From: Desulfurococcales archaeon
Lineage (GTDB): Archaea; Thermoproteota; Thermoprotei_A; Sulfolobales; Fervidicoccaceae
Reading direction: 5' to 3'
Assembly: GCA_009904015.1 (NCBI GenBank)
Contig: WYEQ01000021.1
Span: 1 to 54,328, forward strand
Length of the DNA stretch: 54,328 nucleotides
Shown here: positions 42,494 to 50,724 of the stretch, one piece after another
How positions within the stretch are numbered: position 1 is the first letter of the stretch
How the letters are laid out: each line of letters begins with the position of its first letter
The notes under the pieces: model-generated
Database searches by the model: none
Seen by the model: the letters and a program-made list of their open reading frames with translations, nothing else
What the model was told of the DNA's origin: nothing
Program-made: the position numbers and the translations under genes

Positions 42494-42537
42494 GTTACAA
42501 CCGAAAGCCTTGCTCTTTAGGGCGGGGAGGAAGTCAG
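42494..42537 (+). repeat. Solo TnpB-type insertion-sequence end (copy 1)
   Basis: GTTACAACCGAAAGCC, then TTGCTCTTTAGGGCGGGG and AGGAAGTCAG, match the sequence at 49397-49440 with few differences. This is the hairpin-bearing right end of IS200/IS605-type TnpB elements, widespread in archaea. No tnpA or tnpB is attached. Its terminal TCAG contains the complement of the fixX stop codon. Confidence 0.75.
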
Positions 42538-42821
42538 CCATATCTATACTGTATTCCGTACCCGCTTCTTGGGTAGCTCCATTTTATGGCTTTCTTGTCG
42601 CAGACAAGCCTGCATGTACCGCACTCGAGGCACCCTTCGTAATTAAACCTGAGCTTTCCATGCTCATCCAGCTCGTAGCACCCGGCTGGGCACATGTATA
42701 TGCATGCCTTCGTATCGCATTTCTCGCATTTCTCGTAATCAACGATTATGTGGGGCTCCTCATCAACAACCCACTTGTTGTTCGTCATGATTTGAGATAA
42801 GTCGAGTTTGCCTTTGCTCAT
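42534..42821 (-). CDS. fixX: Ferredoxin-like protein FixX
   Basis: Two clusters of cysteines (CEKCDTKACIYMCPAGC and CLECGTCRLVC) bind Fe-S centres, and the C-terminus SGYGIQYRYG is the FixX ending. It passes electrons from the FixAB flavins to the FixC side of the complex. The ATG overlaps the fixC stop (ATGA) and GGTGAGGA inside fixC serves as RBS. Its stop codon is supplied by, or abuts, the solo IS end. Confidence 0.9.
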   Translation of the reverse strand: MSKGKLDLSQIMTNNKWVVDEEPHIIVDYEKCEKCDTKACIYMCPAGCYELDEHGKLRFNYEGCLECGTCRLVCDKKAIKWSYPRSGYGIQYRYG

Positions 42822-44083
42822 ATCTTCCTCACCAAGGAGATTAACTCCAGGAGAATGCTAAGAGCTTTCCTGTAGCCAACCTTTTTCTTCACGGCGTCCC
42901 ATAGCTTCGGGGTCTCCTCGCTTATTTCTAGCTTAAGCCTCGCTATGTCATTAATCAATACCGGATACTCCCTGAGAAGCCTCGGGCTCCTCATAATCTC
43001 GTGTGTCTTGGAGTACCTCGCTATCTCTCTGTACATGCTTGATTTCTTAGCGAGCTCATCGTAAGTAAGCCAGTCCTCCCCTCCTCTTATTTTCTCGTAG
43101 GCAATGCTCGCTAGGTACCCCGAGTAAGCGGCGAAATCAACCCCACGGAAAGTGTAGCCAAGGTTCCCTATGAGCCCTCCCGCGTCACCAACAATAATGT
43201 ATCCCGGCCCCGACAGCCTTGAGGGCATGTAGCCAAGGGGATCAACTATTGTTAGGTGACTGGAATACTCAGTTATAACGGCGTCCCTGAACAGATGTCT
43301 GAGCTTTGGGTGTAGCCGAATGTTCTCGGCGAACTCGTATATGGCTGTTTCAACATGTTTTCTTGAGCCAAGCCACACAACAGCTCCTATTGAGACATGG
43401 TTTTTGAACGTATAGAGAAACCCTCCATCCGGCAACCCGTTAGTTATTGAGCCTAGGAACAGCCATGATAACCCCTCCCCCTCGCTGAGACCAAATCTAT
43501 CGTTAATTTTCTCCTCGGGTATGCTTAGAACCTCCTTCAAGCCAACAGCCAGTTGCTCGGGGTTAGTCTCAGGGACCAGTTTCTCCTTCTCCAGTAAAAG
43601 CCTGTTTGCTCCCTCAGCTATCACGACGAGGTCAGACCCAATCCTTTCCTCACCCACTATCACTCCTTTCACTCGGCCATTTTCTCTCAGCAGGCCATCA
43701 ACTCTTGCCTCGGTTAGCACCGTTGCCCCCGCGTTCTCTGCTTTTTTACCAAGCCACCTGGTAAACTCGGTTAGGGTGGTAGTGAAACTCGATGAGCGAG
43801 GCGAAGCATACTCAAGAGTAACGACATCATCACCGCTGACGATCGAGAACTTTTCTCTAGCGACCCACCTGTGAATGGGAGCCTCCTTCTCGAAGTCGGG
43901 AAACAAGCTCCTTATGTAGTGAGAATAAATTTTTCCACCATAAACGTTCTTTGAGCTAAGGCTTTTTCCTCTCTCCAGCACCAGCGTCGAGAACCCCATC
44001 TTAGCTAGGAAGTAAGCTGCGGATAGACCAGCCGGCCCTCCCCCAACAACTATCGCGTCGAAGGATACACTGTTAGTTGACAA
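42818..44083 (-). CDS. fixC: FixC, electron-transfer flavoprotein:quinone oxidoreductase
   Basis: The FAD-binding N-terminus FDAIVVGGGPAGLSAAYFLA, then DLVVIAEGANRLLLEKEKL and YIIVGDAGGLIGNLGYTFRG, identify the FixC/ETF-QO flavoprotein. It accepts the high-potential electrons in bifurcation and reduces quinone. The frame extends to 44131, but TTG 44083 has GGTGAG a few bases upstream and gives MSTNSVSFDAIVVGG, so it is preferred (421 residues). Divergent from the acyl-CoA dehydrogenase gene. Confidence 0.92.
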   Translation of the reverse strand: MSTNSVSFDAIVVGGGPAGLSAAYFLAKMGFSTLVLERGKSLSSKNVYGGKIYSHYIRSLFPDFEKEAPIHRWVAREKFSIVSGDDVVTLEYASPRSSSFTTTLTEFTRWLGKKAENAGATVLTEARVDGLLRENGRVKGVIVGEERIGSDLVVIAEGANRLLLEKEKLVPETNPEQLAVGLKEVLSIPEEKINDRFGLSEGEGLSWLFLGSITNGLPDGGFLYTFKNHVSIGAVVWLGSRKHVETAIYEFAENIRLHPKLRHLFRDAVITEYSSHLTIVDPLGYMPSRLSGPGYIIVGDAGGLIGNLGYTFRGVDFAAYSGYLASIAYEKIRGGEDWLTYDELAKKSSMYREIARYSKTHEIMRSPRLLREYPVLINDIARLKLEISEETPKLWDAVKKKVGYRKALSILLELISLVRKI

Positions 44084-44224
44084 TGGCTCACCAATCAAAA
44101 ATAATGTGTATGTCAATAAATTAGTTTCCATTAACTAATTAACGCAGACGCGATTCATCAAGCTGTTCACTGTTAACTCATGCTTCTATAAAGCTTATCA
44201 AAAATAAGTAGAACAGGTGCTAAT

Positions 44225-45385
44225 ATGAAGCTAAGGGATTACTACCCTTACTTCGAGGATTTTCACGAGGATATAAAAAGCTTAGCTAAAAACGTATCGC
44301 AGGAATTGGAGAAGAGGGCGCGCGAGGCTGATGAAAAAGGCAGCGAGGAGATAATGAGAGAAAACCTCAAGATGCTTGCCGAGCTCGGCTTCCTCGGAAT
44401 CAATGTCCCCGAGCAGTATGGCGGGCAAGGGCTTGATGAGAGAAGCGTTGTGCTCAGCCTCGAGGAAATATCAAGGGGTTGCGCGGCTACAGCCTTCTCG
44501 CTTGGGGGCCACTACTTAGCTGTTGATTCCATTTTGATAGGTGGGGATGAAGCTCTTAAGCAAAAGTTTCTTCCCAGACTAGCTAAAGATTCGGTAGGGG
44601 CTTTCGCTCTCACGGAGCCTAATGCCGGCTCTGATGCGGCTTCCATTGTGACTAGGGCTGAGAAGAAAAACGGTTACTATGTGCTTAGGGGAGAGAAGCA
44701 CTTCATAACAAACGGCAGCATAGCTGACGTCTTCGTTGTCTTCGCTAAGACCAGTCCAGAGAAAGGGGCTCGCGGGATAACTGCATTTGTTGTTGAGAGA
44801 GGCACGCCAGGACTTCTCATCGGTAAGAAGGAGGAGAAGCTTGGCGTAAGGGCATCTCCTACCAACCAGGTTTTCCTAGATAACGTTGAGGTCCCGGCAG
44901 AGAATGTCATAGGCAAGGTTGACGAGGGGTTCAAAATAGCTATGCAGGCTTTAACGAGGGGGAGAATAGGCATGGCTGCACAGGCTATCGGTATATCGAG
45001 GCTGGCTTTGCAGCTAGCCATTAACTATGCTGAGAACAGAATGCAGTTCGGTCAACCAATAATTAATCAACAGGCAATACAGTTCATGCTCTCGGACATG
45101 CTTACTATGCTTAGGGCATCAGAGGAGCTTACCTACAAGGCGGCGTGGCTGGCTGACAGAAAAGCCGATGTAACGCTTGAGGCAGCAGTTGCTAAACTGT
45201 TCGCGACTGAGGCGGCAAAGCTAATCGTTGACAAGTCTATGCAAATACATGGTGGTATAGGCTACACGAGGGACCAGGTAATCGAGAGGCTATACCGGGA
45301 TGTCCGTATATTAACGATAGCTGAGGGCACATCGGAGATTCAGAGACTAGTTATATTCAGGAACATCAAAAAGGCCCTCGATTAG
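44225..45385 (+). CDS. Acyl-CoA dehydrogenase
   Basis: The flavoprotein has the usual three domains and 386 residues. FALTEPNAGSDAASI and YVLRGEKHFITNGSIADV are the first family signature region, QFGQPIINQQAIQFMLSDM lies in the helical domain, and the C-terminal RDVRILTIAEGTSEIQR carries the catalytic Glu (EGTSEIQ). It oxidises an acyl-CoA to enoyl-CoA and hands electrons to the electron-transfer flavoprotein encoded next. AGGTG precedes the ATG, with TATA-like TTCTATAAAGC upstream. Confidence 0.93.
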   Translation: MKLRDYYPYFEDFHEDIKSLAKNVSQELEKRAREADEKGSEEIMRENLKMLAELGFLGINVPEQYGGQGLDERSVVLSLEEISRGCAATAFSLGGHYLAVDSILIGGDEALKQKFLPRLAKDSVGAFALTEPNAGSDAASIVTRAEKKNGYYVLRGEKHFITNGSIADVFVVFAKTSPEKGARGITAFVVERGTPGLLIGKKEEKLGVRASPTNQVFLDNVEVPAENVIGKVDEGFKIAMQALTRGRIGMAAQAIGISRLALQLAINYAENRMQFGQPIINQQAIQFMLSDMLTMLRASEELTYKAAWLADRKADVTLEAAVAKLFATEAAKLIVDKSMQIHGGIGYTRDQVIERLYRDVRILTIAEGTSEIQRLVIFRNIKKALD

Positions 45386-45458
45386 GCGTTCAACTGTTAA
45401 CCACAATTATATTTTATTGTTAATGCAAAAAAACCAAGTAGCAGCTGGGTGTGATTAC

Positions 45459-46253
45459 GTGAACTTCAGGATAGTTGTGCTCATGAAGCCCACGCCCGAC
45501 CCTGACAAGGTTAGGTTCGATGCTGAGAAGGGCACAATAATCAGAGAGGGCGTCGAGCTCATAATAAACCCATATGACCTCCCCGCAATAGAGCTTGCCG
45601 TTCAGGTAAAGGAGAAGCTCGGAGGAGAAGTGATTGTCATAAGCATGGCTCCGCCTCAAGGAGAGGAAGCTCTCAGAGACGCTATCGCGAGAGGCGCTGA
45701 TAGGGCGATATTGCTGACGGATAGGAGGTTCGCCGGTGCTGATACCCTGGCTACATCGTACGCCTTGGCAAGCGCTATAAGGAAGCTAGGCAATGTTAAC
45801 CTGGTCATAGGAGGCGAGAAAAGTATTGATGGAGATACAGCGCAGGTTCCAGGAGAGGTAGCCGAGATGCTGGGCTTACCTCACGTTAGCTATGTATCAA
45901 GGCTAATCGATATTGATTACTCAAGAGCCATTGTTGAGTCAGACCTGGAGAGCGAGGTAGTTACCTATGAAGCCCCATTGCCATGCGTCCTGCAGGTAAC
46001 ACTTAATGTAGCTAAGCCTAGAATACCAACCATTAAGGGAAAGCTACAAGCTAGAAAAGCAATCGTGGAGAAGTGGAGTGCTGATGCACTGGCTGATATC
46101 GCTGATATAAACAGGTTCGGAATCAAGGGATCCCCCACAATGGTTTACAGAGTGGTTATCCCCAAGGAGAAGGAGAGAAAAAGAATCATCCTGGATACTG
46201 AGCAGGGAGTAAAAGCAGTGGTTGACCTGCTAATGAAGGAGGGGTTGCTATGA
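45459..46253 (+). CDS. fixA: Electron transfer flavoprotein beta subunit (FixA)
   Basis: The adenine-nucleotide-binding fold is shown by RIVVLMKPTPDPDKVRFD, INPYDLPAIELAVQVKEKL, RGADRAILLTDRRFAGADTL and NLVIGGEKSIDGDTAQVPG. The subunit holds the bifurcating FAD together with FixB. The frame opens at 45417, but GTG 45459 gives MNFRIVVLMKPTPDP, the usual start. It follows the acyl-CoA dehydrogenase gene and overlaps fixB by four bases. Confidence 0.93.
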   Translation: MNFRIVVLMKPTPDPDKVRFDAEKGTIIREGVELIINPYDLPAIELAVQVKEKLGGEVIVISMAPPQGEEALRDAIARGADRAILLTDRRFAGADTLATSYALASAIRKLGNVNLVIGGEKSIDGDTAQVPGEVAEMLGLPHVSYVSRLIDIDYSRAIVESDLESEVVTYEAPLPCVLQVTLNVAKPRIPTIKGKLQARKAIVEKWSADALADIADINRFGIKGSPTMVYRVVIPKEKERKRIILDTEQGVKAVVDLLMKEGLL

Positions 46254-47287
46254 GCATCTCTCTATCAAAAGCGGGAACCGGAGACAATATGGATGTGGAG
46301 ACAAGAGAGGGAATAATGGTTATAGCCGATATTGAGAATGGGACTTTGCATAGGTCAACTCTCGAGCTCCTAGGCAAGGCAAGGGAGCTTGCTGATTCGA
46401 GGAAAACTTCTGTTTCCGTCGCTTTGGCTGGCAACAACGTGGGTGAGCTCAAACAGGTCCTGTTCGAGCACGGGGCCGACAGGGTTTACATCATGGACTG
46501 TGAGGAGCTAGGGACCTTTGACCCTGCAACTTACAAAGAAGCCTATATATCTATAATTAAAGAGGCAAAGCCGGAGGTAATACTGATAAGCGCCACTCAC
46601 AGGGGAAGAAGCATTGCCCCGAGAATAGCTGCCCATCTAGCCACGGGCCTTACAGCTGACTGCACTGACCTGTACTTCGATGAAAAAGGAAACTTCATAC
46701 AGGTTAGGCCTGCCTATGCAGGTAACATATATGCCCATATACTCTCCAGGACAAAGCCGGCTATGAGCACGGTTAGGCCCGGTGTATTCAAGCCTATTCA
46801 AAGGATTCCTGGGAGAACAGGGGAAGCCGTAGTTATGCCGAAGACACTGTGTCCTCGAGGAGCATTGAGAACCATAAGTAAGACACACCGTGAGATAGCA
46901 TCAATAACTGAGGCAAAAGTTATAATCACTGTGGGGAGGGGCCTAAGGAGAAAAGAGGACATAGAGCTGGTGAAAAAGCTAGCGAGAATAATAGGAGCAT
47001 CGGTAGGAGCCACGAGGCCTCTCGTAGATATGGGCTGGATGCCTAAGGAAAACCAAGTAGGCTACAGCGGCAACATAGTTAAGCCAAGAATATATATTGG
47101 GCTAGGCGTATCGGGAAGCCCAATGCACGTAATCGGGATGAAGGATTCCGAAATAATAGTATCGGTCAACAAGGACCCGAACGCCCCCATAGTGAATATA
47201 AGTGATTACGCCATTATCGGAGACCTTTACGAGTTCATCGAGAAGCTCACAAAGGAGACAGAGAGGCTTAAATCAAAAATCTCCTAA
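46250..47287 (+). CDS. fixB: Electron transfer flavoprotein alpha subunit (FixB)
   Basis: The N-terminal domain GIMVIADIENGTLHRSTLEL is followed by the FAD domain: AKVIITVGRGLRRKEDIEL, GATRPLVDMGWMPKENQVGY, PRIYIGLGVSGSPMHVIGM and VNKDPNAPIVNISDYAIIGD. This is the complete FixB/EtfA signature. The first 13 residues before Met 46289 may not be native, although the ATGA overlap with fixA supports the start given. Its last 20 bases overlap the convergent membrane-protein gene. Confidence 0.94.
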   Translation: MSISLSKAGTGDNMDVETREGIMVIADIENGTLHRSTLELLGKARELADSRKTSVSVALAGNNVGELKQVLFEHGADRVYIMDCEELGTFDPATYKEAYISIIKEAKPEVILISATHRGRSIAPRIAAHLATGLTADCTDLYFDEKGNFIQVRPAYAGNIYAHILSRTKPAMSTVRPGVFKPIQRIPGRTGEAVVMPKTLCPRGALRTISKTHREIASITEAKVIITVGRGLRRKEDIELVKKLARIIGASVGATRPLVDMGWMPKENQVGYSGNIVKPRIYIGLGVSGSPMHVIGMKDSEIIVSVNKDPNAPIVNISDYAIIGDLYEFIEKLTKETERLKSKIS

Positions 47288-48035
47288 GCAGAAAATAAGT
47301 GGCTAGTCCAGCTACAAGCGGCAAAATGATAGTTAGAATAATTTTTCTGCTGGCTTCCTGTTTTTCTACAGCTTCATTTGTTATGCTTTGAGCTCTCATC
47401 TCGGGCTGAGTAGCTGAGGTATATTTATGAAATATACCCGCGCTATTTATCGAGGCTGAAGAACTCATCGTGTCATTTGATTTCATGCTTTGTAATTCTA
47501 CCCCCCATATTTCTTGGTACAGCTGCATAATCATGTCTGGTTCATTCTCTCCAGCCTTATCAACTACAACCTCGTTCGGCGTAACTAGTGTTTTATACAA
47601 ATCATGGTTGCACTCAATGTAGAAAATATAATACGAGCCATCGCTGGAAAGGCTTAACGCTAAGCGCACAGATAGGTTACCCTGGCAATCATGTAATCGG
47701 TATACTTGTGCGATGCTTTTTAATAGAGCACTAAGAACAAGCTGGTCTTGCGAAACCAAGAAATCATTGTATACAACTACGAAGCTGTTCATAGATGTGT
47801 ACATAAAGTCTCTAGCTAGCGCTTCATTATTTCTTAATATTTCCACATATATGCCAGGGGGCTCGGAGCTACTGCTGTTCGGGTAGAGCATTACGCTGTA
47901 ATCCTTAATATTCAATACAAATGGGGTCTGCCCAGCCGTTTCTCCATGAGTGATTATCACAATGATAAGCACTAGCAAATAAATAGCTATAATCGTCTTC
48001 TTGAAAAACCGTATTTTATCAAATCCGGTTATCAT
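47268..48035 (-). CDS. Hypothetical membrane-anchored extracellular protein
   Basis: I do not recognise this family. An N-terminal signal or anchor (KTIIAIYLLVLIIVIITHG) precedes about 180 residues outside the membrane, with two cysteines (HDCQGN and IECNHD) that could pair. A C-terminal helix (KIILTIILPLVAGLATYFLL) ends with a short basic tail (RRFLI), an architecture shared with many crenarchaeal surface proteins. Its 3' end overlaps fixB by 20 bases in convergent orientation. Separate promoter; no functional clue from neighbours. Confidence 0.65.
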   Translation of the reverse strand: MITGFDKIRFFKKTIIAIYLLVLIIVIITHGETAGQTPFVLNIKDYSVMLYPNSSSSEPPGIYVEILRNNEALARDFMYTSMNSFVVVYNDFLVSQDQLVLSALLKSIAQVYRLHDCQGNLSVRLALSLSSDGSYYIFYIECNHDLYKTLVTPNEVVVDKAGENEPDMIMQLYQEIWGVELQSMKSNDTMSSSASINSAGIFHKYTSATQPEMRAQSITNEAVEKQEASRKIILTIILPLVAGLATYFLLRRFLI

Positions 48036-48114
48036 CTCTATCTACTCTTGGCTGTATCTAAAACAAGTTATGGATACAGAGATATAAAAAACGAATTATT
48101 AGAACAAAAAAGAG

Positions 48115-49206
48115 TTAGGGATGAGTCCATCCCTGCTTATGGCAGGTATCGCAGTAGGAATTCATGTTGAAGAATATTCTATATGGAGACGGGACGTTGG
48201 CACCATGGCATGTCAAGCATGTCTTAGCAATGGCTGGCTGGCTGTACTTCTGCGGTATCTGGTTTGTCTCAAGATAGTTGTTAACTATTTGTGCGGCTCT
48301 AACAGCCATGTCCGCGACGATCAATGCACACGTGTTAGATCGAATCGTTAATAGCTTGGTATTATCGGTTATTCCTGATTTAAATGCTTTTGCCATAATG
48401 TTTGACGCTACAGCGTGGCACATGGTTGTGCCAGGAGCCTCTAGCCTCACATAATCGACATTTTCCGTGAAGTTGAGTTTGCTAACCAGATAATCAACTA
48501 ATTCGCCCTTTGGTAATGGCTCCTCTGCGTATGACCATAATAGCTGGTTAGCGGCAGCAGTCGCGGTAGCCTTGTCGAACAGCATGTGCATTATCATGCT
48601 TGTAATCAAAGCTGCACCGCAGGTCATGCCCCACATGTTCTCTCCAGCGCATCCATACCTGAAGAAGCCCGTGAATCCTTTGTAGTCTTTCTTGTCTGGG
48701 TCGTAGAGAGGAGGCTTGTACCTGGATGCTCCTAGGGGCTGTGTTGGGTCATAAGCCCCTCTGCCCGGTAGGCTGCTCCACGGAGTGTTGTTTAGCTGGT
48801 CAATCAGTGTGCCCAACAACGCGTCTCCAACACCGAAGCCACAACATACGGCTTTATACGCAGAGAACGCTCTCTCCGCAACGTATTTGTAGTCAAACCG
48901 AAACGTGGATGGTATAGTCTGGATTAGTGGTAGATTCTCGAGGACGATCTGGGTTCCAGAGACAACTATAGGTTTCTCCAGCGTTACTGTCTGCACCTGG
49001 GTCGTTACAACTGGGCTCGTCACAGTTACTGTCTGTAACTGTGTCTGCGTGGTTAACACGGGGCTCGTGATGGTTTTGACCTCAGTGACTGTTTTTTCTA
49101 CCGGTGGCAACGCGACTCTCCCTATGGCTGCCCCGACAACACCGCCTAGAAAGGCACTAAGACCAGCTATAGCGAAGCCTCTGCGCGAAACACGGACCTC
49201 CCCCAT
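48115..49206 (-). CDS. Tat-exported C_GCAxxG_C_C / split-Soret-like protein with two haem-c sites
   Basis: The N-terminus has a twin-arginine signal (VSRRGFAIAGLSAFLGG), then a Thr/Val-rich linker of about 45 residues typical of crenarchaeal exported proteins. The core has VCCGFGVGDALLGTL, YGCAGENMWGMTCGAALI and later single cysteines, the C_GCAxxG_C_C pattern. The C-terminus carries two haem-binding C-x-x-C-H sites (CLTCHGA and CDTCHKQ), as in split-Soret cytochromes. It is presumably an extracytoplasmic electron carrier or oxidoreductase. No cytochrome c maturation genes lie in the window. Confidence 0.8.
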   Translation of the reverse strand: MGEVRVSRRGFAIAGLSAFLGGVVGAAIGRVALPPVEKTVTEVKTITSPVLTTQTQLQTVTVTSPVVTTQVQTVTLEKPIVVSGTQIVLENLPLIQTIPSTFRFDYKYVAERAFSAYKAVCCGFGVGDALLGTLIDQLNNTPWSSLPGRGAYDPTQPLGASRYKPPLYDPDKKDYKGFTGFFRYGCAGENMWGMTCGAALITSMIMHMLFDKATATAAANQLLWSYAEEPLPKGELVDYLVSKLNFTENVDYVRLEAPGTTMCHAVASNIMAKAFKSGITDNTKLLTIRSNTCALIVADMAVRAAQIVNNYLETNQIPQKYSQPAIAKTCLTCHGANVPSPYRIFFNMNSYCDTCHKQGWTHP

Positions 49207-49396
49207 TTAGTTCACCTATCGTTTATTCTTTGCATCAAATAATTATTCTTTAATCTAAATATTTAAACATTTTTGCAAAATATATTTACTTTAAATAAAT
49301 CTATATATTAAATAATTTAATTAAAAATAAATTTTGATAATAATAAAAAATAAACATACGTTAATATCATAAAGCTTTACTCGCAACTAAAGCCAT
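49207..49396. other. Very AT-rich non-coding segment
   Basis: About 150 bases between the cytochrome gene and the first IS end are almost entirely A and T, with several TATA-like words. It presumably holds the promoter of the minus-strand exported-cytochrome gene; no gene or other structure is seen. Confidence 0.5.
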
Positions 49397-49440
49397 CTGA
49401 CCTCCTCCCCGCCCTGAAGGGCGAGGCTTTCAGTTGTAAA
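49397..49440 (-). repeat. Solo TnpB-type insertion-sequence end (copy 2)
   Basis: On the minus strand it reads TTTACAACTGAAAGCC, TCGCCCTTCAGGGCGGGG, AGGAGGTCAG: the best-preserved copy in the window, with the CGCCC-TTCA-GGGCG hairpin intact. A decayed tnpB tail of the same orientation lies about 80 bases upstream, so the two may be parts of one element. Confidence 0.8.
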
Positions 49441-49521
49441 TCAAAGTGATAAATAAACATTGGTTCATTGAGCAGATAAGGTAGATGCACCATTTGTTCC
49501 AGGATGCTCATTCTCATTTGT

Positions 49522-49617
49522 TCATGTGTTTAATTGATGCATCATGGATTCCCATCTTGCCCACAGGGCTCTAGTGACCGAAAAAAGTTCATTGCTGGCA
49601 ATGGAGCCCAACAACAC
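49522..49617 (-). pseudogene. Remnant of a tnpB 3' end
   Basis: The minus strand reads VLLGSIASNELFSV, then TRALWARWESMMHQLNT and stop. It lines up with the C-terminus of the intact TnpB nearby (VPLGSTATYEPTEIS, RSLWARWKSLDATNKNK), sharing L-G-S-x-A and LWARW-S. Nothing upstream preserves the RuvC motifs, so this is a fossil of a related element. Confidence 0.65.
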
Positions 49618-49643
49618 GGGCTTTTTTCCGTAAATAAGGTAGA

Positions 49644-49787
49644 TTAGAGTTGTTTAGGTCCCCTCATAGCTATCAGGTATGCTGAGGCTGTTTGGTTGTC
49701 TAGTCTATGTCTCTTTAATGCTTCGTCGTGTACTCCGGAGCTTATTATCGCCTTTGGGTCTATGGGTCTATTACAGATGTAAACCCG
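49644..49787 (-). other. Unidentified coding-like fragment
   Basis: An open stretch of about 47 codons on the minus strand includes DPKAIISSGVHDEALKRHRL, then DNQTASAYLIAMRGPKQL and TAA. It reads like protein, and its position between IS remnants suggests a transposase piece, but I cannot assign a family. It has no start codon context. Confidence 0.3.
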
Positions 49788-49855
49788 AATAGATGCGGGG
49801 AACCAATGAAACCCCTAGAGGGAACCCTCGCTCTTCAGGGCGGTGAGGAGGTCAG
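49773..49855 (+). pseudogene. Remnant of a second tnpB 3' end fused to an IS end
   Basis: In the plus frame it reads DVNPNRCGEPMKP followed by LEGTLALQGGEEV. This is how crenarchaeal TnpB genes of the IS605 type finish, because the end hairpin is translated as TLALQGGEEV. Only the last 25 or so codons remain. Confidence 0.6.
49825..49855 (+). repeat. TnpB-type insertion-sequence end (copy 3, partial)
   Basis: CCCTCGCTCTTCAGGGCGG followed by TGAGGAGGTCAG matches the hairpin half of the 49397-49440 copy, in plus orientation and directly after the tnpB tail remnant. Unrelated coding sequence begins right after GTCAG. Confidence 0.7.
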
Positions 49856-50015
49856 AATCTCCGATGCATCAGCCCTCGACATAGCGATTTTAGGACTAAT
49901 GGGCTATATACCAGGATACCCAGGCCCCCCGGTGTATCCTCCACAGCCAATGCTTAAACAAATAGAATATATCCCAAAGCTGTACTCCGAAAGGGGCAGT
50001 TACTTAGTTGATGAT
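49856..50015 (+). pseudogene. Left part of a gene interrupted by IS607
   Basis: Between the older IS end and the IS607 element an open frame reads DASALDIAILGLMGYIPGY, then PGPPVYPPQPMLKQIEYIPK and LYSERGSYLVDD. Joined to the sequence at 52003 it continues GTNGVYGPEKFSEYIK in frame. The part upstream of 49856 is lost or replaced by the earlier insertion. I do not recognise the gene; the proline-rich C-terminal style resembles large redox-enzyme subunits, which is only a hint. Confidence 0.55.
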
Positions 50016-50052
50016 TAGGGGTTAGATTTATAAGTTTTGATTTTGTTTATTA

Positions 50053-50724
50053 TTGTTGGTGTTAGTTATTTCAGTGTTTTCAGAGAGGTTGTTGAGACCT
50101 AAGGAGGTTTGTCAGAGGCTTGGCATTAGCTATTCTACTTTATCTAGATGGGTTAGAGAAGGAAGGATCAGGGCTATTAGAACTGCCGGCGGCAAGTATA
50201 GAGTTCCTGAGAGCGAGGTTAGGAGAATTGCTGAGGGACTCCCAATAAGCAGGGAGGTTAGGGCAATCATATATGCTCGTGTAAGCTCAGCCGATCAAAA
50301 GAGCGACTTGGAGAGACAGATAGAGTACTTGACGCAGCACTGCTCATCTAAAGGATACAAAGTTGTTGATGTGTTAAGTGATGTAGCAAGCGGGCTGAGG
50401 ACTGATAGAAATGGCTTACTAAAGCTCTTCAACTATGTTATCAATAGACAGGTGGATGTGGTCGTGGCAACATATAGAGATAGATTGACGAGATTTGGCT
50501 TCGAGTACCTAGAATACTTCTTCAAACAATATGGCGTTAGAATCGAGGTTGTCTTTGGAGAGGAGCCCAAAGACTCTTATCAAGAGCTTGTAGAGGACTT
50601 GATAGAGACCGTGACGTTTTTCGCTGGAAAACTCTACGGGCTGAGAAGCAACAAGAAGAAAAAGCTCGTCGACGGGTTCAAAAAACTACTAAAAGAGGTC
50701 GCAGAGAGTGAACGAAGTCGCTAG
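50053..50724 (+). CDS. tnpA: IS607 serine recombinase (TnpA)
   Basis: The MerR-like DNA-binding start LRPKEVCQRLGISYSTLSRW is followed by KYRVPESEVRRIAEG. The small serine recombinase catalytic domain has AIIYARVSSADQKSDLERQ (nucleophile Ser in RVSS), GLRTDRNGLLKLFNYV and VVATYRDRLTRFGFEYLE. This is the inverted order of domains that defines IS607 TnpA. The frame opens at TTG 50053; TTG 50089 or 50092, just after GAGAGG, would begin at MLRPKEV and is a better match to the family. It overlaps tnpB by 17 bases. Confidence 0.92.
   Translation: MLVLVISVFSERLLRPKEVCQRLGISYSTLSRWVREGRIRAIRTAGGKYRVPESEVRRIAEGLPISREVRAIIYARVSSADQKSDLERQIEYLTQHCSSKGYKVVDVLSDVASGLRTDRNGLLKLFNYVINRQVDVVVATYRDRLTRFGFEYLEYFFKQYGVRIEVVFGEEPKDSYQELVEDLIETVTFFAGKLYGLRSNKKKKLVDGFKKLLKEVAESERSR

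Noticed and set aside
42437-42541. N-terminal 35 codons of the hypothetical gene after fixX.
   Set aside because: They are largely the reverse complement of the solo IS end; the ATG at 42436 with GGTGTG upstream is the better start.
48960-49090. Repeated Thr/Val/Gln codons as a DNA tandem repeat.
   Set aside because: They encode the low-complexity linker after the Tat signal, common in crenarchaeal exported proteins; the DNA units are not regular.
49728-50018. A single 96-codon gene between the IS remnants.
   Set aside because: It is a chimera of unrelated pieces: antisense of another fragment, a tnpB tail with its IS end, and the left half of the interrupted gene.
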